Shown here piece by piece: positions 28,139 through 34,753 of a DNA stretch of 64,000 bases. A model generated the notes under the pieces. That model saw only the letters and a list, made by a program, of their open reading frames with translations. It made no database searches and was not told the origin of the DNA. Position numbers and translations under genes: made by a program. Each line of letters begins with the position of its first letter. The stretch's first letter is position 1. The DNA comes from Bacteroidota bacterium (GTDB lineage: Bacteria; Bacteroidota; Bacteroidia; Chitinophagales; Chitinophagaceae): positions 330,237 through 394,236 of the forward strand of contig JAFDXX010000007.1 in assembly GCA_018267705.1 (NCBI GenBank), given 5' to 3'.

Positions 28139-30010
28139 CTACCTTCCCATATAAACCATTAATATTTGTACATCACTTGGGTTTACACCTGAAATGCGTG
28201 ATGCCTGACCAAGTGTTCTTGGTTTTATTTTTTTAAATTTTTGTAATGCTTCTGCTGAAAGAGCCGATACGCCATCATAATTAAATGTATCAGGAATATT
28301 CAATTCTTCTAACTGTTTCATTTTTTGTACAATATCTAATTCTTTTTCAATATACCTTTCATATTTTATTTGTATTTCTGCTTGTTCTATACTTTCATTT
28401 GAAAAAGGTTGAAATACTGTTTTTAAATTATAAATATTATTTATTAATGAAATTAATGATACGTTTGGACGTAAAACAATTTTTGCTGCTTTTTGTTTTT
28501 CGGTTAAAGGGGAAGATTGTATTTCTGAAAAATAAGTATTGACTTCTTCTGGTTCTATTGTTATTTTATTTAATATGTTTTTAATGGCGTTTACTTCTTC
28601 TTTTTTTTGAATTACTTTATCCATTCGTTCTTGGGATGCAAGCCCCAACAACCGATAACTCATTTCTGTTAATCTTAAATCGGCATTATCTTGTCTTAAC
28701 AGTGTTCTAAATTCTGCCCTACTGGTAAACATTCTGTACGGCTCATCCGTTCCTTTATTTATTAAATCATCAATTAAAACGCCAATATATGCTTCGCTCC
28801 TTTTTAACACCAACGGTTTTTCATTCCTTACGCTTAAGTGTGCATTAATTCCGGCCATTAATCCTTGGCAAGCTGCTTCTTCATAACCTGTTGTTCCGTT
28901 TATTTGGCCGGCAAAAAATAAATTTTTAATCTGCTTTGTTTCTAAACTACTTTGTAACTGAGTGGGTGGAAAATAATCGTATTCAATTGCATAACCGGGT
29001 CTAAAAATTTTGCAGTTTTCAAATCCGGCAACAGTTCTTAAAGCTTTTATTTGTACTTCTTCGGGTAATGATGTAGAAAATCCGTTTACATATATTTCAA
29101 CAGTATTCCAGCCTTCCGGTTCTACAAAAAGTTGGTGTCTATCTCTATCGGCAAAGCGGTTAATTTTATCTTCAATACTTGGGCAATACCTAGGACCCCT
29201 TCCTTCAATTCTTCCCTGAAACATTGGGCTTCTATCAAATCCTGTTTTTAAAATTTCATGAACCTCCGGCGTGGTGTAGGTTATAAAACAACTTCTTTGG
29301 GTTTCTGCTTTTGGTTTCTCAACATTTAAATAAGAAAATCCGGTAATCAGCTGGTCTCCCTTTTGTTCTTCCATTTTAGAATAATCTAAACTTCTGCCAT
29401 CTACCCTTGGTGGTGTTCCTGTTTTCAGTCTATCGCTTTCAAAGCCAAGATTTACCAATTGTTCTGTTATTCCTGTGGCTGCTTTTTCTGAAATTCTTCC
29501 ACCACCTATTTGTTTTTCTCCAATATGAATAATTCCATTTAAAAATGTTCCACTGGTTACAACAATGGTTTTAGATTCAATTTCATGCCCCAACCCCGTA
29601 ACTACACCTGTTGCTTTTCCGTTTTTAATAATTATAGAACGAACCATATCTTGATAAAAATCAACATTTGGTGTTGCTTCTAACATATCTCGCCAAGTGG
29701 CAGCAAATAACATTCGGTCATTTTGAGATCTTGGACTCCACATTGCAGGCCCCTTACTTAAGTTTAGCATTCTAAACTGAATCATACTTTTATCAGAAAC
29801 AATTCCACTATACCCACCCATTGCATCTATTTCTCGCACAATTTGTCCTTTTGCTATACCACCCATTGCCGGGTTACAACTCATTTGGGCAATGGTTTGC
29901 ATATTCATAGTAATAAGCAAAACCCTACTTCCCATATTTGCCGCTGCTGCTGCTGCTTCACAACCTGCGTGCCCGGCACCTACAACAATTACATCATATT
30001 TTGAAAACAT
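28139..30010 (-). CDS. mnmG: tRNA uridine-5-carboxymethylaminomethyl modification enzyme MnmG
   Basis: 623 residues from the ATG at 30010 (MFSKYDVIVVGAGHAGCEAA). The frame stays open to 30178, but that extension would cross the promoter, the parS site and ybeY and is rejected. With MnmE it modifies the wobble uridine of certain tRNAs. It has the FAD-binding GAGHAG motif, SCNPAMGGIAKGQIVREIDAMGG, GTFLNG and the C-terminal GASRISGVNPSDVQILMVYM-like end. mnmG often lies near the replication origin, which fits the parS palindrome 44 bp upstream of its start. Confidence 0.97.
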   Translation of the reverse strand: MFSKYDVIVVGAGHAGCEAAAAAANMGSRVLLITMNMQTIAQMSCNPAMGGIAKGQIVREIDAMGGYSGIVSDKSMIQFRMLNLSKGPAMWSPRSQNDRMLFAATWRDMLEATPNVDFYQDMVRSIIIKNGKATGVVTGLGHEIESKTIVVTSGTFLNGIIHIGEKQIGGGRISEKAATGITEQLVNLGFESDRLKTGTPPRVDGRSLDYSKMEEQKGDQLITGFSYLNVEKPKAETQRSCFITYTTPEVHEILKTGFDRSPMFQGRIEGRGPRYCPSIEDKINRFADRDRHQLFVEPEGWNTVEIYVNGFSTSLPEEVQIKALRTVAGFENCKIFRPGYAIEYDYFPPTQLQSSLETKQIKNLFFAGQINGTTGYEEAACQGLMAGINAHLSVRNEKPLVLKRSEAYIGVLIDDLINKGTDEPYRMFTSRAEFRTLLRQDNADLRLTEMSYRLLGLASQERMDKVIQKKEEVNAIKNILNKITIEPEEVNTYFSEIQSSPLTEKQKAAKIVLRPNVSLISLINNIYNLKTVFQPFSNESIEQAEIQIKYERYIEKELDIVQKMKQLEELNIPDTFNYDGVSALSAEALQKFKKIKPRTLGQASRISGVNPSDVQILMVYMGR

Positions 30011-30013
30011 ACG

Positions 30014-30021
30014 CAAAGATA
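30014..30021 (-). promoter_or_regulatory. -7 promoter element of mnmG
   Basis: On the minus strand TATCTTTG matches TAnnTTTG exactly and ends 3 bp before the ATG at 30010. The transcript would begin at or beside the start codon, so mnmG may be translated from a leaderless mRNA. Confidence 0.5.
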
Positions 30022-30053
30022 TTTTTGAAAGGCCAACCCTTTTCAGAAATATT

Positions 30054-30069
30054 TGTTTCACGTGAAACA
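30054..30069. promoter_or_regulatory. parS centromere site (perfect palindrome)
   Basis: TGTTTCACGTGAAACA is a perfect 16 bp palindrome identical to the chromosomal parS consensus TGTTNCACGTGAAACA bound by ParB/Spo0J. It lies in the 61 bp gap between ybeY and mnmG. parS sites cluster near the origin and nucleate the ParB complex that moves sister origins apart. parA and parB themselves are not in the window. Confidence 0.85.
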
Positions 30070-30071
30070 AA

Positions 30072-30524
30072 TTAGCCAAGGTTACACGTGGAACAGTAGA
30101 GATTATAGGTAGAAAGTTTTTCAGCCTCTTTGGCTCGCATCTGTTTTTGATCTTGTTTTGTTTTGTCTTTATAGCCACATAAATGAAGGGCTCCGTGAAT
30201 AATAACTCTTCGCAATTCTTCTAAATAAGGGGCATTAAGTTTTTGAGCGTTATCTCTCACTCTATCAACGCTTATATAAACTTCTGCTTCAATTGAATTT
30301 TTTGAGGTATTTGATAAATCAAAAGTGATAATATCTGTGTAGTAATCATGTTGAAGAAATTGCTTGTTGATGTTTAATAAATAATCATCGGAACAAAAAA
30401 CATAAGTAATTGTATCCAGTTGCTTTCCTTCGTTGGTAAAGCAGTTAATAATCCATTGCTTTAGCTTTTTCTTCTCTTTATAATAAAACGGAATATCTGC
30501 GGAGTGAAACGATACTTTATTCAT
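30072..30524 (-). CDS. ybeY: endoribonuclease YbeY
   Basis: 150 residues from the ATG at 30524; a longer frame to 30566 would overlap the divergent feoA promoter. YbeY is a zinc-dependent RNase for 16S rRNA 3'-end maturation and ribosome quality control. The motif reads H110-GAL-H114-LCGYK-D120: the third zinc ligand, histidine in most bacteria, is aspartate, a replacement I recall as usual in Bacteroidota. YYTDIITFDLS and AEVYISVDRV are also typical. The last codons contain the degenerate parS site. Confidence 0.93.
   Translation of the reverse strand: MNKVSFHSADIPFYYKEKKKLKQWIINCFTNEGKQLDTITYVFCSDDYLLNINKQFLQHDYYTDIITFDLSNTSKNSIEAEVYISVDRVRDNAQKLNAPYLEELRRVIIHGALHLCGYKDKTKQDQKQMRAKEAEKLSTYNLYCSTCNLG
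30080..30095. promoter_or_regulatory. second, degenerate parS-like site
   Basis: Read on the minus strand, TGTTCCACGTGTAACC matches the parS consensus at 14 of 16 positions, keeping the CACGTG core. It starts 10 bp after the perfect site and lies inside the last codons of ybeY. Two sites so close together are unlikely by chance. Confidence 0.6.
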
Positions 30525-30567
30525 ATTCTTACTCCAAAATTCGTAAGAACTTGCCTTTTGTAGCAAT

Positions 30568-30575
30568 TACTTTTG
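30568..30575 (+). promoter_or_regulatory. -7 promoter element of feoA-nadD
   Basis: TACTTTTG matches TAnnTTTG exactly, 16 bp before the ATG at 30592. Confidence 0.5.
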
Positions 30576-30591
30576 CTTTTCAGATTAAAAT

Positions 30592-30822
30592 ATGAAAAAA
30601 CTTAGCGAGTTGGCATTAGGAAAGCAGGCAATAATTACTTCGTTTACTAATGATGAGATTTATATTAAATTGATGGAAATGGGCTGTGTACCCGGAGAAC
30701 TTGTGACCGTGGAATTAATTGCCCCTTTAGGAGATCCGATCTCTATTTCAATTGCGGGCTATTCTTTGAGCCTTAGATTAGACGAAGCCGGAAGTATTTT
30801 TGTAGAAGAAATTGACAACTAA
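30592..30822 (+). CDS. FeoA domain protein
   Basis: 76 residues, an SH3-like FeoA fold (LSELALGKQAIITSF, YIKLMEMGCVPGELVTVELIAPLGDPISISIAGYSLSLRLDEA). FeoA is the small cytosolic partner of the ferrous-iron permease FeoB. Here no feoB follows; the next gene, 9 bp downstream, is nadD. The feoB gene may be elsewhere, or this stand-alone FeoA has a different partner. Confidence 0.92.
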   Translation: MKKLSELALGKQAIITSFTNDEIYIKLMEMGCVPGELVTVELIAPLGDPISISIAGYSLSLRLDEAGSIFVEEIDN

Positions 30823-30831
30823 ACAATATTC

Positions 30832-31407
30832 ATGAAAATTGGTTTATACTTTGGTTCTTTTAACCCTATACACATGGGGCATTTGGTTATAGCCAGTCAT
30901 GTGGCTAATTATGCTGACGTTCAGCAGGTTTGGTTTGTGGTGAGTCCACAAAATCCGTTAAAATCATCTACTTCTTTATTAAATGAACATCAAAGATTGT
31001 TTTTGGTTCAAAAAGCAATTGAAAACGACAACCGATTTAAAGCCTGTGATGTAGAATTTAAATTACCCAAACCATCTTATTCTATTGATACTTTAACCTA
31101 TTTATCGGAAAAACACCCGGAGCATGAGTTTTTAATTATTATTGGAAGTGATAGTTTGCAAAATATAAAACAGTGGAAAAATTATAAAGAATTGCTTACG
31201 AACTATAAACTAATTGTGTACGAAAGGCCTGGTTTTGAAGTAAATCAAATTATTGATGAAGCAGATTTATGCATTTTAAAAAATGCCCCTTTATTAAATA
31301 TTTCTGCAACCTTAATAAGAGAAAATATTCGAACCGGGAAAAATATTAATTATCTAGTGTTGGCTATTGTAAAAGATGAAATTGAAAAAGGTGGATATTA
31401 TAAATAA
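30832..31407 (+). CDS. nadD: nicotinate-nucleotide adenylyltransferase
   Basis: 191 residues. It joins ATP and nicotinate mononucleotide to make deamido-NAD, the step after quinolinate phosphoribosylation. Signatures are the nucleotidyltransferase GSFNPIHMGHL at the start, PQNPLK, PKPSYSIDTL, IIGSDSLQNIKQWKNY and ISATLIREN (the ISSTxIR motif). Cytoplasmic; co-transcribed with feoA. Confidence 0.96.
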   Translation: MKIGLYFGSFNPIHMGHLVIASHVANYADVQQVWFVVSPQNPLKSSTSLLNEHQRLFLVQKAIENDNRFKACDVEFKLPKPSYSIDTLTYLSEKHPEHEFLIIIGSDSLQNIKQWKNYKELLTNYKLIVYERPGFEVNQIIDEADLCILKNAPLLNISATLIRENIRTGKNINYLVLAIVKDEIEKGGYYK

Positions 31408-31421
31408 TAAATATTAGTTTT

Positions 31422-31910
31422 TTATTTCATTTCTTCAAACTCTCCGGTCTGTTTATTTTTTCTAACATTATCCCAATTAAAAAACCTGCCATTCATAGCA
31501 ACATACACACCACTTGGTAAGGTTTGTACAAAAGCTAAAGCACTTCCTAAATTAAACAATCCATCACTGCTTCCAAACTTATATGGAATCATAGCTCCAG
31601 TAATAACAATGGTTTTATGAATATTTTTTTCTGCTAAAAATTTTGCTGTATCACTCATTGTATCAGTTCCATGTGTTATAATAATTTTATTTTCATCGGC
31701 ATGTTGACATTGGCGTGCTATTAATTCTCTATCATCAATAGTCATTTCTAAACTATCAATCATCATTAAAGTTCTTATATCAACATCTACCCTGCTTCTA
31801 CCAAGCTCAAGCATTTCATGCAAATGAGTATCTTTAAAAAAAAGTTGTCCGTTTAATTCGTTATATTCTTTATCAAAAGTTCCTCCGGTAATAAAAATTC
31901 TAATTGACAT
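31422..31910 (-). CDS. single-domain asparaginase-like protein
   Basis: 162 residues from the ATG at 31910; the open frame to 31976 has no ATG. It contains only the N-terminal catalytic domain of type I/II L-asparaginases: FITGGTFDK with the nucleophile threonine, then THGTDTMSDTA with the second threonine and aspartate (HGTDT), and TGAMIPYKFGSSDG. The second domain of classical asparaginases (about 130 more residues) is missing, and no frameshift remnant is seen downstream, so this is a short family form, not a broken gene. The substrate is uncertain. It is convergent with nadD and divergent from the Crp/Fnr gene. Confidence 0.85.
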   Translation of the reverse strand: MSIRIFITGGTFDKEYNELNGQLFFKDTHLHEMLELGRSRVDVDIRTLMMIDSLEMTIDDRELIARQCQHADENKIIITHGTDTMSDTAKFLAEKNIHKTIVITGAMIPYKFGSSDGLFNLGSALAFVQTLPSGVYVAMNGRFFNWDNVRKNKQTGEFEEMK

Positions 31911-32006
31911 ACTATATTTTTTACAAATATCATTCAAGCTTTCTAATTTAAAAATTTGTATTCCGCTTTCATCCAATATTATTGAACCCTTCCTTTATAT
32001 AACAAC

Positions 32007-32014
32007 TATTTTTG
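32007..32014 (+). promoter_or_regulatory. -7 promoter element of the Crp/Fnr gene
   Basis: TATTTTTG matches TAnnTTTG exactly and ends 4 bp before the ATG at 32019, predicting a leaderless or near-leaderless mRNA. Confidence 0.5.
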
Positions 32015-32018
32015 CAAA

Positions 32019-32648
32019 ATGAATTTTCCGGAAAAATTTAAAACCACTTTTGAACCCGAATTATTACAAGCAATTGAAGCAAAAGCAAAAGTAATTTCTG
32101 TTACTGAAGGAACTGTTATTGTAGATATTGGGCAAGCTGTAAGGATAATTCCACTTTTACTAAGTGGCACCATAAAAATTACAAGAGTAGATGATGCGGG
32201 CAGAGAATTATTATTGTATTACATATATGCCAATGAAAGTTGTGCAATGTCTTTTACCTGTTGTATGCAACAGTTTCCAAGTGAAATAAAGGCCACCGCA
32301 GAAAGTGATGTAGAATTTTTGGGTATTCCCGTTGGTGTTATGGATGAATGGCTAACAAAATATCCAACATGGAAGAGTTTTGTAATGCGAACTATTCGCA
32401 ATCGTTTTAACGAATTGTTGAATGCAATAGACCAACTTGCTTTTCAAAAATTAGATGAACGACTTATCCATTATTTAAAAGAAAAATCAAAAGCTACCGG
32501 CTCTACGCTTATCAATTTTTCTCATGAAGAAATAGCTAATGAAATGGCCTCATCAAGAGAAGTTATTTCACGCCTTTTAAAAAAATTGGAAACCGATAAA
32601 AAAGTACTACTCTACCGAAACCAAATCAAATTACTTAGAGAATTGTGA
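32019..32648 (+). CDS. Crp/Fnr family transcriptional regulator with cysteine cluster
   Basis: 209 residues: a cyclic-nucleotide-binding-like N-terminal beta-barrel (about 15-115), a dimerisation helix (about 115-145) and a C-terminal winged HTH (about 148-205) with FSHEEIANEMASSREVISRLLKKLE. The recognition helix carries R180-E181-x3-R185, the arrangement that in E. coli CRP reads TGTGA half-sites. Three cysteines (C75, C81, C82) sit in the sensory barrel, suggesting a thiol or persulfide signal rather than cAMP; the iron-sulfur spacing of FNR is absent. It begins the sulfur cassette, and a TGTGA-N6-TCACC operator overlaps its stop codon, so it probably activates the genes downstream. Confidence 0.9.
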   Translation: MNFPEKFKTTFEPELLQAIEAKAKVISVTEGTVIVDIGQAVRIIPLLLSGTIKITRVDDAGRELLLYYIYANESCAMSFTCCMQQFPSEIKATAESDVEFLGIPVGVMDEWLTKYPTWKSFVMRTIRNRFNELLNAIDQLAFQKLDERLIHYLKEKSKATGSTLINFSHEEIANEMASSREVISRLLKKLETDKKVLLYRNQIKLLREL

Positions 32649-32659
32649 TTAAAGTCACC
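32644..32659 (+). promoter_or_regulatory. CRP/FNR-type operator upstream of the sulfur cassette
   Basis: TGTGATTAAAGTCACC is TGTGA-N6-TCACC, matching the CRP palindrome TGTGA-N6-TCACA at 9 of 10 defined positions. It overlaps the stop codon of the Crp/Fnr gene and its centre is about 41 bp upstream of the start predicted from the weak -7 element at 32681-32688, the class II activator position. Confidence 0.65.
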
Positions 32660-32680
32660 ATTTAGCAATTTTTTAAAACA

Positions 32681-32688
32681 GAGTTTTG
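32681..32688 (+). promoter_or_regulatory. weak -7 element of the sulfur cassette
   Basis: GAGTTTTG differs from TAnnTTTG at the first base. A weak core promoter with a well-placed activator site fits activator-dependent transcription. Confidence 0.35.
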
Positions 32689-32721
32689 CAGTACAATATT
32701 AAAGCACTCAAAATTTATGTT

Positions 32722-32931
32722 ATGAAAGCTAATATGAATCTAACTGATAGAGTAATAAGAATTATTGCCGTAATAATAATTGCTGCTCTCTATTTCACTA
32801 ATCAAATTTCAGGAACATTAGCACTTATTCTCGGAATAGTTGCAGGCATTTTTTTACTAACAAGTTTGATTAGTTTTTGCCCATTATACCGTCTACTAGG
32901 AATTTCAACAAACAATAAAATAAAAAAATAA
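32722..32931 (+). CDS. DUF2892 small membrane protein
   Basis: 69 residues from the ATG at 32722 (the frame upstream only offers a TTG); an ATG at 32734 is also possible. Two transmembrane helices (RIIAVIIIAALYFTNQISGTLALILGIVAGIFLLTSLISFCPLYRLLG) with the FCPLY motif typical of DUF2892/YgaP-like membrane domains. In YgaP this domain is fused to a rhodanese; here it is encoded separately but in the same operon as three rhodaneses, so a membrane role in sulfane-sulfur transfer is likely. One cysteine lies in the FCPLY motif. Confidence 0.88.
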   Translation: MKANMNLTDRVIRIIAVIIIAALYFTNQISGTLALILGIVAGIFLLTSLISFCPLYRLLGISTNNKIKK

Positions 32932-32941
32932 TATATTTAAA

Positions 32942-33403
32942 ATGAAACATGAAATAGAATCTCAATGGATGGGGAAAATGCAATTTAATGCATTAGTAAA
33001 CGGACATACAATTATTATGGACGCCCCGGAACGTGTTGGAGGAGAAGATAATGGACCCATTCCTAAGCCGTTTGTATTAACTGCACTTTCAGGATGTACA
33101 GGTATGGATGTAATTGCATTGCTTCGCAAACAAGGAAAAGAATTAACAGAATTAAATTTAAAAGTAAGTGGGGAAATTAGCAAACAACAACCCATTGAAT
33201 ATGTGGCCGCCAATATTGTTTACGAAATGAAAGGAAATGCAGAAGATGAACAAGCTGCATATAATGCAGTAATAACCTCACAAGAAAAAATTTGCGGCGT
33301 TAGCCATATGCTAAAAAAAATTATGCCTGTAACTTGGCAAATAATATATAATGGAAAAGAAATATTTAATAATCAACCTACTGTTATTGCAGAATTAAAC
33401 TAA
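32942..33403 (+). CDS. OsmC family protein
   Basis: 153 residues of the OsmC/Ohr fold. The two redox cysteines are C52 (LSGCTGMDVIALL) and C118 (EKICGVSHMLKK). Ohr members reduce organic hydroperoxides with these cysteines; OsmC-like proteins are also found as partners of rhodaneses in sulfur metabolism. Because of its neighbours, a role in peroxide or persulfide chemistry is likely; which one is open. It ends on the A of the next start codon (TAATG). Confidence 0.92.
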   Translation: MKHEIESQWMGKMQFNALVNGHTIIMDAPERVGGEDNGPIPKPFVLTALSGCTGMDVIALLRKQGKELTELNLKVSGEISKQQPIEYVAANIVYEMKGNAEDEQAAYNAVITSQEKICGVSHMLKKIMPVTWQIIYNGKEIFNNQPTVIAELN

Positions 33404-33600
33404 TGAATTTTATTTTAAAACACAAACTAATATTAATAGGCATTTGCGTTGGTGCTATTTTAGGCTTTGCTTATTATTATTTTATTGGCTGTACAAGTGG
33501 TTCTTGTGCTATAACATCAAAGCCATTAAACAGTACTGTTTACGGAGCTATAATAGGGGCATTAGCTTTTTCAGGTTTTAAAAATCAAACAAATAAATAA
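33403..33600 (+). CDS. DUF6132 small membrane protein
   Basis: 65 residues with two hydrophobic helices (about 8-28 and 46-58) joined by a short loop with two cysteines (C30 and C35 in GCTSGSCAITSKPLN). This matches the DUF6132 family as I recall it; function unknown. The C-x4-C loop sits at a membrane face and could carry thiols or a metal. Start and stop overlap the neighbours (TAATG at both ends), so it is translationally coupled between OsmC and the first rhodanese. Confidence 0.82.
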   Translation: MNFILKHKLILIGICVGAILGFAYYYFIGCTSGSCAITSKPLNSTVYGAIIGALAFSGFKNQTNK

Positions 33601-33860
33601 TGAACAATAATAAAACAATAATTGATGTAAGAACACCTGCAGAATTTGCAGGAGGAAATGTTACCAATAGTATAAACATTCCTTTAAATGAAATAGAAAC
33701 ACGCTTAGCTGAAATAAAACAAATGCAACAACCCATTACTTTATGTTGTGCAAGTGGTATAAGAAGTGGGCAAGCAACCGCTTACCTTCGTAATATTGGT
33801 ATTAATTGTGAAAATGGAGGCAGTTGGATTGATGTGAACAATTCTATAACTAATAATTAA
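33600..33860 (+). CDS. single-domain rhodanese (sulfurtransferase)
   Basis: 86 residues, a minimal rhodanese. IDVRTPAEFAGGNV is the CH2A-like motif and CCASGIRSG the active-site loop, with catalytic C50 in CxxGxR and an extra cysteine C49 just before it. It takes up sulfane sulfur as an enzyme persulfide and passes it on. No signal peptide, so cytoplasmic. Overlaps the DUF6132 gene by one base. Confidence 0.93.
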   Translation: MNNNKTIIDVRTPAEFAGGNVTNSINIPLNEIETRLAEIKQMQQPITLCCASGIRSGQATAYLRNIGINCENGGSWIDVNNSITNN

Positions 33861-33869
33861 TATTAAATA

Positions 33870-34184
33870 ATGTTACAACTAATTAAAAATATTTTGGGCT
33901 TAGGAAATAAAATTAATTTCAACGAATTAATAAAAAACGGAGCTCAAATAATTGATGTAAGAACGCCCGGAGAATTTCAAAACGGACATATAAAGGGCTC
34001 TCAAAATATTCCTTTACAAAACCTTTCCAATCAAATTTCAAAAATAAAAAAAGATAAACCAATTATAACTTGTTGTGCAAGTGGAATGCGTAGTGCATCT
34101 GCAAAAAGCATATTAAAATCAAAAGGTTTTACTGAAGTACACAACGGTGGTGGATGGCAAAGTTTACAAAATAAAATTTCTTAA
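33870..34184 (+). CDS. second single-domain rhodanese
   Basis: 104 residues. Similar to its neighbour: IDVRTPGEFQNGHIKGSQNIPL, then CCASGMRSASA with catalytic C69 in CxxGxR and again a preceding C68. The first 20 residues form an extra amphipathic N terminus (LQLIKNILGLGNKINF). Probably a tandem duplicate that has diverged. It ends 1 bp before the next gene. Confidence 0.93.
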   Translation: MLQLIKNILGLGNKINFNELIKNGAQIIDVRTPGEFQNGHIKGSQNIPLQNLSNQISKIKKDKPIITCCASGMRSASAKSILKSKGFTEVHNGGGWQSLQNKIS

Positions 34185-34185
34185 T

Positions 34186-34434
34186 ATGAAAAAAAGAATT
34201 TTAACCGGTTGGAATTTGAAGCGAATTTTATATGTATTAATTGGATTGACAATAATTATACAATCCATTTTACAACACGAATGGATTGGAGTTTTATTAG
34301 GAAGTTATTTTGCTTCTATGGGTGTATTTTCTTTTGGTTGTGCAGGCGGAAATTGTTTTAACAACAACTGTTATACCGATACCAAACAACCTTCTATTAA
34401 AGGTAATAAAATTGAATATGAAGAAATTCGGTAA
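34186..34434 (+). CDS. small membrane protein with C-x4-C-x4-C motif
   Basis: 82 residues from the ATG at 34186; an earlier in-frame start would overlap the rhodanese. Two hydrophobic segments (about 13-29 and 33-50) are followed at once by [12 protein letters not shown] (C52, C57, C62) and a charged C-terminal tail. I do not recognise a named family. The cysteine cluster right after a membrane helix and its place between a rhodanese and thioredoxin suggest a thiol or persulfide relay or transport role; this is inference. Confidence 0.78.
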   Translation: MKKRILTGWNLKRILYVLIGLTIIIQSILQHEWIGVLLGSYFASMGVFSFGCAGGNCFNNNCYTDTKQPSIKGNKIEYEEIR

Positions 34435-34436
34435 CA

Positions 34437-34751
34437 ATGGAAACCATAAATAAAACAAAAACATTTTCAGAAATTATTGCACAAGAAACACCGGTATTGG
34501 TAGATTTTTTTGCAGAATGGTGTGGACCTTGTAAAATGATGAAGCCTATTTTAGAAGAGTTAAAAACTAAGGTTGGAAACAATGCAACAATCTTAAAAAT
34601 TAATATAGATTCTAATCCGCAAGTGGCAGCAGCATATAATATTCAAAGCGTTCCAACATTAATTCTTTTCAAAAAAAATGAAATTAAATGGAGACAATCG
34701 GGAGTGGCTTCTGCAAATTATTTAGAACAAATTATTCAACAACATCAATAA
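34437..34751 (+). CDS. thioredoxin
   Basis: 104 residues with the canonical WCGPC site (C29, C32), [19 protein letters not shown], and the cis-proline region [12 protein letters not shown]. Cytosolic: no signal peptide. In this cassette it could reduce protein persulfides or recycle the rhodaneses and OsmC protein. It is 2 bp after the previous gene and 2 bp before the next. Confidence 0.95.
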   Translation: METINKTKTFSEIIAQETPVLVDFFAEWCGPCKMMKPILEELKTKVGNNATILKINIDSNPQVAAAYNIQSVPTLILFKKNEIKWRQSGVASANYLEQIIQQHQ

Positions 34752-34753
34752 TA

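Noticed and set aside
30011..30178. N-terminal extension of mnmG
   Set aside because: The extra 56 codons cross the -7 element, the parS palindrome and the end of ybeY; the conserved N terminus begins at the ATG at 30010.
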